Source: Mycobacterium sp. shizuoka-1 (GTDB lineage: Bacteria > Actinomycetota > Actinomycetes > Mycobacteriales > Mycobacteriaceae). From it: a stretch of DNA of 64,000 nt. Shown here in pieces: positions 17,672 to 28,086 of this stretch. The notes under the pieces were generated by a model. That model had not been told where the DNA came from. It made no database searches and saw only the letters and a program-made list of their open reading frames with translations. The stretch is from positions 8,463-72,462 of the forward strand of contig NZ_BEWG01000019.1 of the NCBI RefSeq assembly GCF_002723835.1, written 5' to 3'. The position numbers and the translations under genes were made by a program. Within the stretch, counting starts at the first letter, position 1. The number at the start of each line of letters is the position of its first letter.

Positions 17672-18853
17672 ATGGTTCAACGAGAATGGGTCGAGAAAGA
17701 CTTCTACAAGGTGCTCGGCGTCTCCTCTGACGCCAGCGAGGACGAGATCAAGCGGGTGGCCCGCAAGCTGCTCGCGGAGAATCACCCCGACCGCAACCCG
17801 GACGACAAGGCCGCCGACGAACGCTACAAAGAGGTCGGCGAGGCCAGGGATGTGCTGACCGACCCGGCCAAGCGCAAGGAGTACGACGAGACCCGCCGGC
17901 TGTTCGCCGGCGGGGGCTTCCGCCGCGGCAACGGCAGCGGCGGCGGTTTCGGCGGCTTCAGCGGTTACGGGGCCGATGGTGGGGAGTTCAATCTCAACGA
18001 TCTGTTCGACACCGCCGGCCAGACCGGCGGGACGAATATCGGCGACCTGTTCGGTGGCCTGTTCGGCCGCGGCGCCCCGCCGCGACCGAGTCGGCCACGG
18101 CGCGGCAAGGACCTGGAGACCGAGACCGAACTGGACTTCGTCGAGGCCACCAAGGGCGCCCAGGTCACGCTGCGGCTGACCAGCCCGGCGCCGTGCACGA
18201 ATTGCCATGGCAGCGGCGCACGTCCGGGCACCAGCCCGAAGGTGTGTCCCACCTGCAACGGTGCCGGCGTCATCAACCGCAACCAGGGTGCGTTCGGGTT
18301 CTCCGAGCCGTGCACCGACTGCCGGGGGAGCGGCTCGATCATCGAGCATCCGTGCGATGAGTGCCGCGGCACCGGGGTGACCACCCGCACGCGCACGATC
18401 AACGTCCGGATTCCCGCTGGCGTGGAGAACGGCCAGCGCATCCGGCTGGCCGGCCAGGGTGAGGCCGGGCTGCGCGGTGCACCCTCAGGTGACCTGTACG
18501 TCACCGTGCACGTGCGCCCGGACAAGGTGTTCGGTCGTGACGGTGACGACCTGACTGTGACCGTCCCGGTGAGCTTCACCGAACTCGCCCTGGGGACAAC
18601 GCTGTCCATCCCCACTCTGGAAGGCAAGGTCGGTGTGCGGGTACCCAAGGGCACCGCCGACGGCCGGATCCTGCGGGTGCGCGGACGCGGTGTGCCTAAA
18701 CGCGACGGCGGTCACGGCGACCTGTTGGTCACCGTCAAGGTCGCGGTGCCGCCCAACCTCGAAGGCCAGGCCCTCGAGGCGCTGGAAGCGTACGCGGCCG
18801 CCGAGCGGGCCAGCGGTTTCGACCCGCGGGCGGGATGGGCGGGTAACCGCTGA
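17672..18853 (+). CDS. dnaJ1: Co-chaperone DnaJ
   Basis: A 393-residue type I DnaJ. The J-domain carries the HPD triplet (about residues 37-39) that stimulates DnaK ATPase. A Gly/Phe-rich linker follows (about 80-115). The zinc-binding region has four CxxCxGxG repeats: CTNCHGSG, CPTCNGAG, CTDCRGSG and CDECRGTG (about residues 174-232). Two beta-barrel substrate-binding domains complete it. Gene position directly before hspR marks it as the operon-encoded DnaJ1 of actinobacteria rather than the separate DnaJ2. GAGAGGAGG lies about 8 nt before the ATG. Confidence 0.96.
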   Translation: MVQREWVEKDFYKVLGVSSDASEDEIKRVARKLLAENHPDRNPDDKAADERYKEVGEARDVLTDPAKRKEYDETRRLFAGGGFRRGNGSGGGFGGFSGYGADGGEFNLNDLFDTAGQTGGTNIGDLFGGLFGRGAPPRPSRPRRGKDLETETELDFVEATKGAQVTLRLTSPAPCTNCHGSGARPGTSPKVCPTCNGAGVINRNQGAFGFSEPCTDCRGSGSIIEHPCDECRGTGVTTRTRTINVRIPAGVENGQRIRLAGQGEAGLRGAPSGDLYVTVHVRPDKVFGRDGDDLTVTVPVSFTELALGTTLSIPTLEGKVGVRVPKGTADGRILRVRGRGVPKRDGGHGDLLVTVKVAVPPNLEGQALEALEAYAAAERASGFDPRAGWAGNR

Positions 18854-19224
18854 TGGCCAGTTCGGACGAAGCCCGGACGTTCCTGATCTCGGTGGCCGCC
18901 GAGCTGGCCGGCATGCACGCGCAGACGCTGCGCACCTATGACCGGCTCGGACTGGTCAGTCCCCGGCGCAGTTCCGGTGGCGGACGGCGCTATTCCGAAC
19001 GTGACGTCGAGCTGCTGCGTGAAGTCCAGCGGCTGTCGCAGGACGAGGGCGTCAACCTGGCCGGCATCAAGAGGATCATCGAGCTGACCAATCAGGTCGA
19101 GGCGCTGCAGGCCCGCGTCGAGGAGCTGATGGACGAGCTGGAGTCCTCGCGCGCCAACCAGCGTCGTGACCTGGCCGTGGTGCCCAAGAGCACCGCACTG
19201 GTGGTCTGGAAGCCGCGGCGGTAG
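18853..19224 (+). CDS. hspR: Heat-shock repressor HspR (MerR family)
   Basis: A 123-residue MerR-type regulator that represses heat-shock operons by binding HAIR sequences. The winged helix-turn-helix spans about residues 12-80: an ISVAAELAGMHAQTLRTYDR helix-turn-helix, the GLVSPRR turn, and the GGGRRYSERDVELL wing. A helical dimer segment and a short basic tail ending WKPRR follow. The ATG shares one base with the dnaJ1 stop (TGATG). HAIR sites before dnaK and clpB in this window are its expected targets; DnaK acts as co-repressor in Streptomyces. Confidence 0.96.
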   Translation: MASSDEARTFLISVAAELAGMHAQTLRTYDRLGLVSPRRSSGGGRRYSERDVELLREVQRLSQDEGVNLAGIKRIIELTNQVEALQARVEELMDELESSRANQRRDLAVVPKSTALVVWKPRR

Positions 19225-19236
19225 CGCCTGGCTGGC

Positions 19237-20142
19237 TCAGCGCACCCGGACCGTGAACGCGGACGTCGCCGGCCGGCCCGGTGCCGCCGTTGCGTAGCCA
19301 CCCGTGCGCAGCGCGTTGGTCGGCGCCGTCATCGGCTCGATCGCGACCACGTCGTCAGTGGCCGGCGCGAAGATCTGCGCCGCGGGAAAGCCGTGGTCGT
19401 AGATCACCTCGATGCGGCGACCGCCGCCGCCCAGAGCGAACACCGCGCCCTGCGGTACGGCGTCGAATCCGTCGTCAAATGTCTTGTCGCCCAGCTCTTC
19501 CGAATGCGCCGGCCACTCCCGGTCCGCTCCGGTGGGAATGCCCCGATCGTCGACCAGCAGATGGCGCATCGGCGGAGTCTGCAGAGTCCACTGCGATCGC
19601 GGCACTCCGGGAATGGTCAGATACGGATGGAATCCGTAGCACAGCGGGACGTCCGCCGCGGCGGTCGCGGTGACCGTCGTCTGCACCGTGAGCGCCCGCC
19701 CGGCCAGCGTGATGTCGAGCGTGACGACATGCGGGAACGGGAAGCTGGCGAGCAGTCGCGGCTGGCCGCCGAAGTCCAGGTCCGCCGTCAGCCGGTTTCC
19801 GGACTGCTCGGTGACCTGCCAGCCCGGGTCGCCGGCGAGGATCCCGTGGATCACCTGCCCGTGCTCGTCGGCGTGCACCCCGCCGACGCCGAGCGTCAGG
19901 GTCACCGCCGCGCCGCCGTCGATGTCATATCCATTGGCGCTCAACCGATTCGCCCACGGGTACAGAATCGGGATGCCGAACGTCTTGGCGTCGGACAGAT
20001 AGGCCTGCAGGCCGCGGCGCTGCCCCAGCAGCTCGACCCCGCCGTCGGACAGCGAAGTGCACACCATGCCGGCCGCCGGCACGAACGTGGCGGTCAGCGC
20101 GGAGGACGGATCATGCAGGACGACGGACGGCAGCTCAGCCAC
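19237..20142 (-). CDS. Aldose 1-epimerase family protein
   Basis: A 301-residue galactose-mutarotase-fold protein. The conserved histidine is in CYGFHPYL, and the catalytic glutamate of the family fits IEPMTAPTNAL near the C-terminus. It begins at a GTG. Members interconvert alpha and beta anomers of sugars or act on sugar phosphates. The gene starts 9 nt after the stop of the acyl carrier protein gene on the same strand, so it may be the distal gene of that operon, although its chemistry is not obviously related. It is convergent with hspR. Confidence 0.8.
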   Translation of the reverse strand: MAELPSVVLHDPSSALTATFVPAAGMVCTSLSDGGVELLGQRRGLQAYLSDAKTFGIPILYPWANRLSANGYDIDGGAAVTLTLGVGGVHADEHGQVIHGILAGDPGWQVTEQSGNRLTADLDFGGQPRLLASFPFPHVVTLDITLAGRALTVQTTVTATAAADVPLCYGFHPYLTIPGVPRSQWTLQTPPMRHLLVDDRGIPTGADREWPAHSEELGDKTFDDGFDAVPQGAVFALGGGGRRIEVIYDHGFPAAQIFAPATDDVVAIEPMTAPTNALRTGGYATAAPGRPATSAFTVRVR

Positions 20143-20151
20143 CGTCGAAGT

Positions 20152-20394
20152 CTATCGGTGCGCGCCGATGTAGTTCGACAGGTCGTCGATGGTGCGCAGC
20201 GAGGCGTACTGCGACTCCGGGATGTCGACTTCGAAGCGCTTGTGCAGCCGAACCAAGAAGTTCAGCCAGTCCATCGAGTCCAGGTCCACCTGATCGCGCA
20301 ACAGCTCGGTGTCGGACAGATCGCCCTCCTCGATCTCCGGTGCGATGCTGAGCAGCTCTTCCACGATCTGATCGCGGATGCCGGTTTCGCTCAC
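20152..20394 (-). CDS. Free-standing acyl carrier protein
   Basis: An 80-residue acyl carrier protein with an acidic four-helix pattern. The phosphopantetheine attachment serine is in the motif LDSMDWLNFL (Ser40), matching the family's DSL/DSM. It is probably not the fatty-acid-synthase ACP, because it is embedded in a cluster with 2-oxoacid dehydrogenase subunits and an acyl-CoA-synthetase-like ligase. It may carry an acyl group made or used by that complex. It lies 20 nt after the E2 gene and 9 nt before the epimerase gene, in the same direction. Confidence 0.85.
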   Translation of the reverse strand: MSETGIRDQIVEELLSIAPEIEEGDLSDTELLRDQVDLDSMDWLNFLVRLHKRFEVDIPESQYASLRTIDDLSNYIGAHR

Positions 20395-20414
20395 GTCGGA
20401 CTCCCTTCTCGCGG

Positions 20415-21644
20415 TTACAGGTCCTGCGGCTGCTGCAGCAGCCGATTGATCTCGGCCAGGAACAGCGCACCGCGATGGCCGTCACTGGCGCGATGGTCGG
20501 CGGCCAGGCTGGCCTGAACCGTGGTGGCGACCCGGATGCCGCCGTCGACCACCACGACGCGTTGGGCGGGCCTGCCGAACCCGACCAACGCCACCTGCGG
20601 CGGATAGATGACGCCGAACACGGCATCGACACCCTTGTCCCCGAGATTGGTCACGGTGATGGTCGGGTCCGACATCTCCGAGCTGCGCAGCGAACCGGAC
20701 CTGGCCCGGGCCACCAGGTCGGTCAGGTCGACCATCAGCTCGTCGAGTTTCTTCTCGTTGACGTCGTGGATCGCCGGGGCGACCAGCCCGCCGCCGCGCA
20801 GTGAGATCGCCACGCCGACATGGACTCCGGTCGATGGCTGGTAGCCCTCGTCGCGCCAGAAGCCGTTGAACTCGGTGAACCGCTGCGCGGCCAGGGCGAC
20901 GGCCTTGAGTTGCAGGACGGCCGGCAGTAGCCGCTCGGTGATCGGCCGGTTGACGTTCTGCTCGGTCAGCCAGGTCAATGCGCTGTCCAGGATGATCTCG
21001 TCGGCCAGGTAGTAGTGCGGGATCTCCCGTTTCGAGCGGCTCATCGCCGCCGCGATCGACACCCGCATCGCCTCGCCGCGCGCCTTGGCCTTCTGGGCGG
21101 CGGTCATCGGTTCGGCCGCCGGCTCGGTCGCCCGTGGGGGCGGCGGCTTGGGCTCTTCGTGATGTTTGGTGGCCGCGGCGTGTTCGACGTCTTGCAGCGT
21201 GATCGCACCCTGCGGACCGGTCCCGGTCACCGCAGCCAGGTCGACGCCGAGCGCGGCGGCGGTGCGTCGCGCCACCGGAGAGACCCACAGCCGATGGCCG
21301 ACCGGGGCCGCCTGCGCCGCCACCAGGGTGGGCGCCGGCCGCGCGACGACGGCCTGCGGTCGGATGGCCTGTGGGGTCGGCGCGGCGGCGCGAGGTTCGG
21401 CATTCTCGCCGGCTTCCAGAATGGTGGCCAGCGGTGCGCCGACGGCGACGGTCTGACCCACCGGAACCAGCAGCTCGCCGATCACGCCGTCGTGCCAGCA
21501 TTCGATTTCGACTGCGGCTTTGGTGGTTTCTACGACCGCGACGATCTGCCCGCGGTGCACGGTGTCGCCCGGCTGCACCATCCACTCGTCGAGGGTGCCC
21601 TCGTCCATGTCGGCCCCGAGCGCGGGCATGGTGAACTCGATCAT
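20415..21644 (-). CDS. 2-oxoacid/acetoin dehydrogenase E2 (dihydrolipoyl acyltransferase)
   Basis: A 409-residue E2 core protein. One lipoyl domain occupies about residues 1-80, with the lipoylated lysine in ETTKAAVEI (Lys42). A Pro/Ala-rich linker leads to a peripheral-subunit-binding domain ([14 protein letters not shown]). After a second linker, the acyltransferase domain ends with the catalytic DHRASDG motif (His384, Asp388). It moves an acyl group from E1 to CoA. A single lipoyl domain is typical of acetoin or branched-chain complexes. The ATG overlaps the E1-beta stop (ATGA). No E3 gene is nearby, so E3 must come from elsewhere. Confidence 0.9.
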   Translation of the reverse strand: MIEFTMPALGADMDEGTLDEWMVQPGDTVHRGQIVAVVETTKAAVEIECWHDGVIGELLVPVGQTVAVGAPLATILEAGENAEPRAAAPTPQAIRPQAVVARPAPTLVAAQAAPVGHRLWVSPVARRTAAALGVDLAAVTGTGPQGAITLQDVEHAAATKHHEEPKPPPPRATEPAAEPMTAAQKAKARGEAMRVSIAAAMSRSKREIPHYYLADEIILDSALTWLTEQNVNRPITERLLPAVLQLKAVALAAQRFTEFNGFWRDEGYQPSTGVHVGVAISLRGGGLVAPAIHDVNEKKLDELMVDLTDLVARARSGSLRSSEMSDPTITVTNLGDKGVDAVFGVIYPPQVALVGFGRPAQRVVVVDGGIRVATTVQASLAADHRASDGHRGALFLAEINRLLQQPQDL

Positions 21645-22639
21645 GCGGTGCCCATCGCCGACTCGCCGGAATCTCCGAACAGGGCGCGCACCGCGGCCAC
21701 GATCTTGTCGGGCTGCGGCAACGCGGCCTCCTCGAGATGTTTGGCGTAGGGGATCGGCACCTCGGCGGTGCACACCCGGCCGACCGGGGCGTCGAGGTCG
21801 TAGAACGCGCCTTCCATGATCCGGGCGCTGATCTCGCCGGCCAGACTGCCGGTGCGCCAGCCCTCGTCGACCACCACGGCACGGTGCGTCGCGCGTACCG
21901 ACGCCAGAACGGTGGCATCGTCCAGCGGCCGCAGAACCCGAAGATCGACCACCTCGCAGTCGATTCCGTTCTGCGCCAGCTGCTCGGCCGCGTCGAGGAC
22001 CTTGGGCAGGCTGCCGCCGTAGGTGATCAGGGTCGCGTCGGTTCCGGTGCGGCGCACAGCGGCCTTGGCGATATCGGTGGGTACCAGTTCGTCGAGATCG
22101 GTCGAGGCGTTGTACAACCCGACGTGCTCGAAGATCACCACCGGGTCGGGGTTGCTCATCGCGGTGCGCAGCATGCCGTACGCGTCGGCCACGGTGGCCG
22201 GCGCCAGTACGGTGATCCCGGGGATGTGGGCATACCAGTTCTCCAGGCTGTGCGAATGCTGTGCGGCCAGTTGACGTCCCGCGCCGGTGGCCATTCGCAC
22301 CACCAGCGGCACGGAGAACTGCCCGTTGGACATGTGCCGCAATGTCGACGCGGTGTTCACGATCTGATCTAGTGCCAGCAGGCTGAAGTTGACCGTCATC
22401 ACCTCGACGATGGGCCGCAGGCCGCCCAGCGCGGCGCCGATCCCGATACCGACGAAGCCGAGCTCCGAGATCGGGGTGTCGCGGATGCGGTCCGGTCCGA
22501 ACTCCTCGAGCAGTCCCTTCGACACCGCGTACGTGCCGCCGTACCGGCCGACGTCCTCACCGAGCAGCACCACGCGGTCGTCGGCGCGCATCGCCTCGGC
22601 AATGGCATCGTGCACCGCACTGCGGTAGGTGGCTTTCAC
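21641..22639 (-). CDS. 2-oxoacid/acetoin dehydrogenase E1 beta subunit
   Basis: A 332-residue transketolase-like E1-beta. Characteristic segments are [39 protein letters not shown], the [18 protein letters not shown] loop and [10 protein letters not shown]. It pairs with E1-alpha to form the thiamine-diphosphate active site; the glutamate that activates the cofactor in this subunit type is in the SELGF region. Substrate choice between acetoin, pyruvate and branched-chain 2-oxoacids is not readable with certainty. It overlaps E1-alpha upstream and E2 downstream by 4 nt each, so all three are translationally coupled. Confidence 0.9.
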   Translation of the reverse strand: MKATYRSAVHDAIAEAMRADDRVVLLGEDVGRYGGTYAVSKGLLEEFGPDRIRDTPISELGFVGIGIGAALGGLRPIVEVMTVNFSLLALDQIVNTASTLRHMSNGQFSVPLVVRMATGAGRQLAAQHSHSLENWYAHIPGITVLAPATVADAYGMLRTAMSNPDPVVIFEHVGLYNASTDLDELVPTDIAKAAVRRTGTDATLITYGGSLPKVLDAAEQLAQNGIDCEVVDLRVLRPLDDATVLASVRATHRAVVVDEGWRTGSLAGEISARIMEGAFYDLDAPVGRVCTAEVPIPYAKHLEEAALPQPDKIVAAVRALFGDSGESAMGTA

Positions 22640-23612
22640 GAGACCACCTGCGCAACACCCGGTGTCATGACGTCACGGGTGAGCTCGTCGATGCCCTCCA
22701 ATGTTCCCGCCTCGGCGTACGCGACGGCGTCGGCCAGTTCGGTGGCCACCGCCTGCTCGATTGCGTCGATGTCCTCGGCGTTCAGCACCCCCTGGGCGAG
22801 GCAGCTGTCGGTGAATGTCCGGATCGGGTCGTGCTCACGCCACTTCTGCACCTCGGCCTTGTCCCGGTAGAGCTCGGGATCGAACATCGAGTGCGGCCGG
22901 AACCGGTAGGTCTGGAACTCCAGGAAGAACGGGCCGCCCTGGGTGCGCACCTGGTCGACCGCGTCCCGCATCGCCTGATGGCTGGCCAGGACATCCATCC
23001 CGTCGGTGCTGGCGGCCGGGATCCGATACGACTCGGCCAGCACACACAGGTCGACGTCGGACAGTTCCCGTTCGATCGAGGTGCCCATCGCGTAGCGGTT
23101 GTTCTCGCAACAGAACAGCACCGGCAGCCGCCACAGCTGCGCCATGTTCATCGTCTCGTGGAACGCGCCCTCGGCGATGGCGCCGTCACCGAAGTAGCAC
23201 GCTGTCACCCGGTTTCGCTTCAACTGCGCGTCGGCGAACGCCAGACCCGCGGCGGTGGGAAGGCCGCCGGCCACGATCGCGTTGCCGCCGTAGAACCGCC
23301 GGCTCGCGTCGAACAGGTGCATGGAGCCGCCGCGTCCCCCGGAACAGCCCTCGCGCTTGCCGAACATCTCGGCCATGATCCTGGTCATCGGGATACCCCG
23401 CAGCAGGGCGTGGGCGTGCTCGCGATAGGTGGCGATCACGGCGTCGTCGTCCTCGAGTACCCGCAGCGACCCCGCCGCCACTGCTTCTTCGCCGACATAG
23501 AGATGCAGGAAGCCGCGGATCTTCCCGGCGCTGTAGAGTTCGGCGCACTTCTCCTCCATGCGCCGCACCCGGATCATGTCGGTCAGCAGTGCGCGCTGAA
23601 GGCCCGGCTCGG

Positions 23613-23616
<4 letters not shown>
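22636..23616 (-). CDS. 2-oxoacid/acetoin dehydrogenase E1 alpha subunit
   Basis: A 326-residue E1-alpha. The thiamine-diphosphate motif runs from [10 protein letters not shown] to ENNRYAMGT, and the [10 protein letters not shown] and [11 protein letters not shown] segments match AcoA/PdhA proteins. It decarboxylates or cleaves its substrate and passes the acyl group to lipoyl-E2. The GTG start at 23616 overlaps the stop of the ligase gene (GTGA). The length and loops are closest to the acetoin dehydrogenase / short PDH type, but this is a judgement from motif style rather than a search. Confidence 0.9.
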
Positions 23617-25376
<1,760 letters not shown>

Positions 25377-25384
25377 GGCTGTCC

Positions 25385-25642
25385 CTAGTGCTGCGGTGGC
25401 GCCAGCACGCCGTGGCGGCGGGCCCGCCCCAGGTTCGCCATCACCCGGTCCAGGACGGCCGCATACGCCGCGCCGTCTTTCAGGATGTCGGTGCGGTCCT
25501 GGTGGCGGAGGTAGGCGTCGAGCCGCCGTTCCAGTGACCAGTCCCAATAGATGCGTCCGGTGTACGGCGAGCACAGGAATTCCCAAGCGACGGCGTCGAG
25601 TTCGCAGTCATCGGTCTCGTCTGCCAGGCCAGCAGGCGTCAT
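25385..25642 (-). CDS. Conserved hypothetical, 85 aa, first gene of the dehydrogenase operon
   Basis: A soluble 85-residue protein, acidic at the N-terminus ([17 protein letters not shown]) and more basic toward the end. It has two cysteines, three tryptophans and a [15 protein letters not shown] segment. The ATG at 25642 is preceded by GGAGGGG. It ends 8 nt before the ligase ATG, so it leads the operon. The family was not recognised. A small regulator or assembly partner of the following ligase/dehydrogenase is one possibility, by position only. Confidence 0.6.
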   Translation of the reverse strand: MTPAGLADETDDCELDAVAWEFLCSPYTGRIYWDWSLERRLDAYLRHQDRTDILKDGAAYAAVLDRVMANLGRARRHGVLAPPQH

Positions 25643-25702
25643 CTCAACCCCTCCAGTACCACCCCCCGTAGTGATGCTCGTCTCACCCGTAACGGCGGGA
25701 AA

Positions 25703-25716
25703 GGGACGAAAGTCAC
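25703..25716. promoter_or_regulatory. Candidate DosR (DevR) box
   Basis: GGGACGAAAGTCAC matches 12 of 14 positions of the core GGGACTWWAGTCCC. The outer flanks do not match the full 20-mer. It lies about 60 nt before the start of the 85-aa gene and the dehydrogenase operon, a usual distance for activation, and beside the 3' end of the globin-reductase gene. Confidence 0.35.
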
Positions 25717-25736
25717 AGAAGTCGTGGTCCCAGGGC

Positions 25737-26915
25737 TCAACCCACCAGCGGGTCGTGCTGGATGCGCCCAGGCGGTGCACCCTTGGCGACCAGTGCGTCA
25801 TAGGTGGCGCGCACCATCGCCGGACCGCCGCAGATCAGGATCTGGCGATCGCCCCAGCCGCCGTAGCGGCTGACCACCTCGGGCAATCGTCCGGTCTGTC
25901 GCACGTGCAGGCCGCGCGGCGGCTGGACGTCGGGATAGTCGGCCGCCCACGGCGGATCGCCGGCGTACTCCGACACCGGCGACACCGACAACCACGGGTT
26001 GGACGCGGCGATCTCCCACAGCGTCCGCAGGTCGTAGAGCTCGCAGGGATAGCGGGCGCCGAAGAACAGATGCACGCGCGGGTTGTCCCCGAACCGGCAC
26101 ATGTCCATGATCAGCGCGCGCAGCGGCGCCAGCCCGGTGCTGCCGGCCACCATCAGCACGTCGTCGGAGCCGCGGTCGACCTCCAGCCCGCCGTGCGGGC
26201 TCGACAGCCGCCACCGGTCGCCGGGCCTGGTCTCGGCCACCATCGAGTTGCTCACCATGCCGCCCACGACGGCGCGCACATGGAACTCGATGAAGCCGTC
26301 CGGATCGGCGGGCATGGCGGGGGACAAGAACCGCCACCTGCGCGGCCACTGGGGGATCTGAACGTTGACGTACTGGCCTGGGTGGTACGGCATCGGGCGG
26401 TCCAGGTGCAGCCGGACCACCGCGATGTCGCGGGACACCCGGTGGTGTTCGACGACGGTGCCGTCCCACCACGCGGGGCCGTCCTCGGCGTCGGCCGCCC
26501 CGGACATGATCCCGGTGATCAGGTTGATGGCCTGGGTGGCGGCGTCGTCGACCGCCGGTGTCCACCTGTCGATCAGGTGACTGCGCATCGTGGCGTACCA
26601 GGCTTGCCGCATGGTCTCGTAATGCTGCTGGGTGACACCGTATTTGCGGTGGTCTCGGCCGAGCTGCGCGAGGAACGCCACCGGAGCCTGGGCCCGCTGG
26701 GCGACGAACTCGCCGAACACCCAGTGCATGGCCTGGCCGAACGCCGCGCGCTGAGGCGCCAGTTCGGGCGGGAACAGGTCACGCACGTGCGGATCGACGG
26801 CGAACCACCGGGTGTAGAGGCGGCGCAGCAGGGCGTCGGAGCCGGCCTCGGCGTCGCCCGAATCCGCGAAGGCGGCCTGCAGCACCGTCAGCGCGTCACG
26901 ATCCTCGAGGCCCAC
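25737..26915 (-). CDS. Globin-domain flavohaemoprotein-like oxidoreductase
   Basis: A 392-residue protein with a globin-like N-terminal domain (about residues 1-140, with LFPPELAPQ, a GRDHRKYGV segment that would hold the proximal haem His, and MRQAWYATM) and a C-terminal ferredoxin-reductase part. The FAD-binding motif is fitted by RWRFLSPA, and the NAD-binding part by VAGSTGLAPLRA and ILICGGPAMV. The layout resembles flavohaemoglobin and the Rv0385-type mycobacterial proteins. Possible roles are nitric oxide dioxygenation or electron transfer to haem. The GTG at 26915 is chosen because the upstream frame has no better start; GGAG overlaps it. Confidence 0.8.
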   Translation of the reverse strand: MGLEDRDALTVLQAAFADSGDAEAGSDALLRRLYTRWFAVDPHVRDLFPPELAPQRAAFGQAMHWVFGEFVAQRAQAPVAFLAQLGRDHRKYGVTQQHYETMRQAWYATMRSHLIDRWTPAVDDAATQAINLITGIMSGAADAEDGPAWWDGTVVEHHRVSRDIAVVRLHLDRPMPYHPGQYVNVQIPQWPRRWRFLSPAMPADPDGFIEFHVRAVVGGMVSNSMVAETRPGDRWRLSSPHGGLEVDRGSDDVLMVAGSTGLAPLRALIMDMCRFGDNPRVHLFFGARYPCELYDLRTLWEIAASNPWLSVSPVSEYAGDPPWAADYPDVQPPRGLHVRQTGRLPEVVSRYGGWGDRQILICGGPAMVRATYDALVAKGAPPGRIQHDPLVG

Positions 26916-26938
26916 TCCGGCGATCTTAGGCGCGTCGG

Positions 26939-27607
26939 TTACAGGCCGTGGATGCCCTTGTACAGCACCACCAGGCCGATGACGAGCACGATCGCGGCCA
27001 CCAGCGCCGCGTGCTGCTCCTCCATCCAGTTCTTCAGCTTGGTCAGCGGCTCGTCGAGCCGCTCGCCGGCCACCAGGTAGGCCAGCACGGGCAGCGCCAC
27101 CGATGAGGCTGCCACCGCGGTGAACACCGCATCGGCCGTCCAGGCTCCCGCGGTGCCCAGCCCCGCCGACCCGATCGCCAAACCGGCTGCGGCGCACATC
27201 AACAGCACCTTGGGGTTGACGACCACCAGGACGATCGCTGTGACGAAGGCACGCATGGGGCGGATGCTCGTCATCGATGTCAGCCAGCCGGGGGTGTGAC
27301 TCGAACGGTTCCTGGTGAACCACCGGTAGAGCCCGAACACGACCAGACCCGCGCCGATCGCGATGCGGACGTACGGTGCCCAGGCCGGCTGACTGTTGAG
27401 TCCGCCCAGCGCGTTGGACACCAGCACGAACCCCGCGGTCAGGCCGCCGATGCCCAGCACCCAGCCCACCAGGAACGCCACACTCGTGGGCCGCGGCGCG
27501 GGTGTGTGCAGCATCAGGATGCCCGGGATGATCGTCAGCGGGGACAGGGTGATCACCAACGCCAGGGGGATCAGTTCAGCCAGCTCCGCGCCAAGGCTGG
27601 TCGTCAC
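26939..27607 (-). CDS. GAP (Sap/LysE-like) family membrane protein
   Basis: A 222-residue integral membrane protein with about six hydrophobic segments and the LSPLTIIPGILML and VNPKVLLMCAAAGLA motifs of the GAP family, the second such protein in the window. GTG start at 27607 with AGGAGG about 5 nt upstream. A basic loop (RWFTRNRSSHTPGW) divides the two halves. The substrate is unknown; relatives are linked to cell-surface glycolipid export. It is 23 nt before the globin-reductase gene in the same direction. Confidence 0.75.
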   Translation of the reverse strand: MTTSLGAELAELIPLALVITLSPLTIIPGILMLHTPAPRPTSVAFLVGWVLGIGGLTAGFVLVSNALGGLNSQPAWAPYVRIAIGAGLVVFGLYRWFTRNRSSHTPGWLTSMTSIRPMRAFVTAIVLVVVNPKVLLMCAAAGLAIGSAGLGTAGAWTADAVFTAVAASSVALPVLAYLVAGERLDEPLTKLKNWMEEQHAALVAAIVLVIGLVVLYKGIHGL

Positions 27608-27654
27608 GGGCGCCTCCTGGCGATAGTCGGACAACGTGCGGCCACGGCTGACCG

Positions 27655-27660
27655 TACTAT
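27655..27660 (+). promoter_or_regulatory. Candidate -10 box for a leaderless transcript
   Basis: TACTAT fits the TAnnnT consensus and ends 8 nt before the GTG at 27669, with no Shine-Dalgarno in between. Confidence 0.5.
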
Positions 27661-27668
27661 CTCTGCCC

Positions 27669-28082
27669 GTGGGCAAGGATGCCGACGAGGAAAAGGGTGA
27701 CGACGGCCACGATGGTCAGCAGACCACCCTGATCTACGTCTCCGGGGTGGCAATGATCGTGCTGCTCGCGATGCTGGTCTACGCGGTGATGGACACCGCG
27801 GAGGATGCCCAGCGGCCCGAGGGCCCGGTGACGTACGCGCCCGCGATCTCCACCACGACGACCACCACCCGCACGACCACCGGGACGACGACGTCCTCGC
27901 CGCGGGTTTCCACGACCGACATGAACCCCACCTCGGGGCCGCCGCCGTCACCGTCGGAGACCGCAGGCGAGCTGACGATTCCCCCGGAGACCTCGGAACC
28001 GGACTCTTCCAGCGCCACGACGACGGTGACGCTGACCAACCCCTACGCCACCACCTCGGCGCCGAACGCGGGACGCACCTAG
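27669..28082 (+). CDS. Single-pass membrane protein with Thr/Pro/Ser-rich exterior
   Basis: A 137-residue protein with an acidic cytoplasmic N-terminus (KDADEEKGDDGHD), one hydrophobic segment at about residues 20-42, and a long low-complexity tail made mostly of Thr, Ser and Pro. The tail includes runs of threonine and is a plausible site for O-mannosylation, which mycobacteria perform on such exported segments. No domain was recognised. A leaderless transcript is likely because TACTAT lies 8 nt before the GTG and there is no ribosome-binding site. It ends 4 nt before the next gene. Confidence 0.6.
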   Translation: MGKDADEEKGDDGHDGQQTTLIYVSGVAMIVLLAMLVYAVMDTAEDAQRPEGPVTYAPAISTTTTTTRTTTGTTTSSPRVSTTDMNPTSGPPPSPSETAGELTIPPETSEPDSSSATTTVTLTNPYATTSAPNAGRT

Positions 28083-28086
28083 CCCC

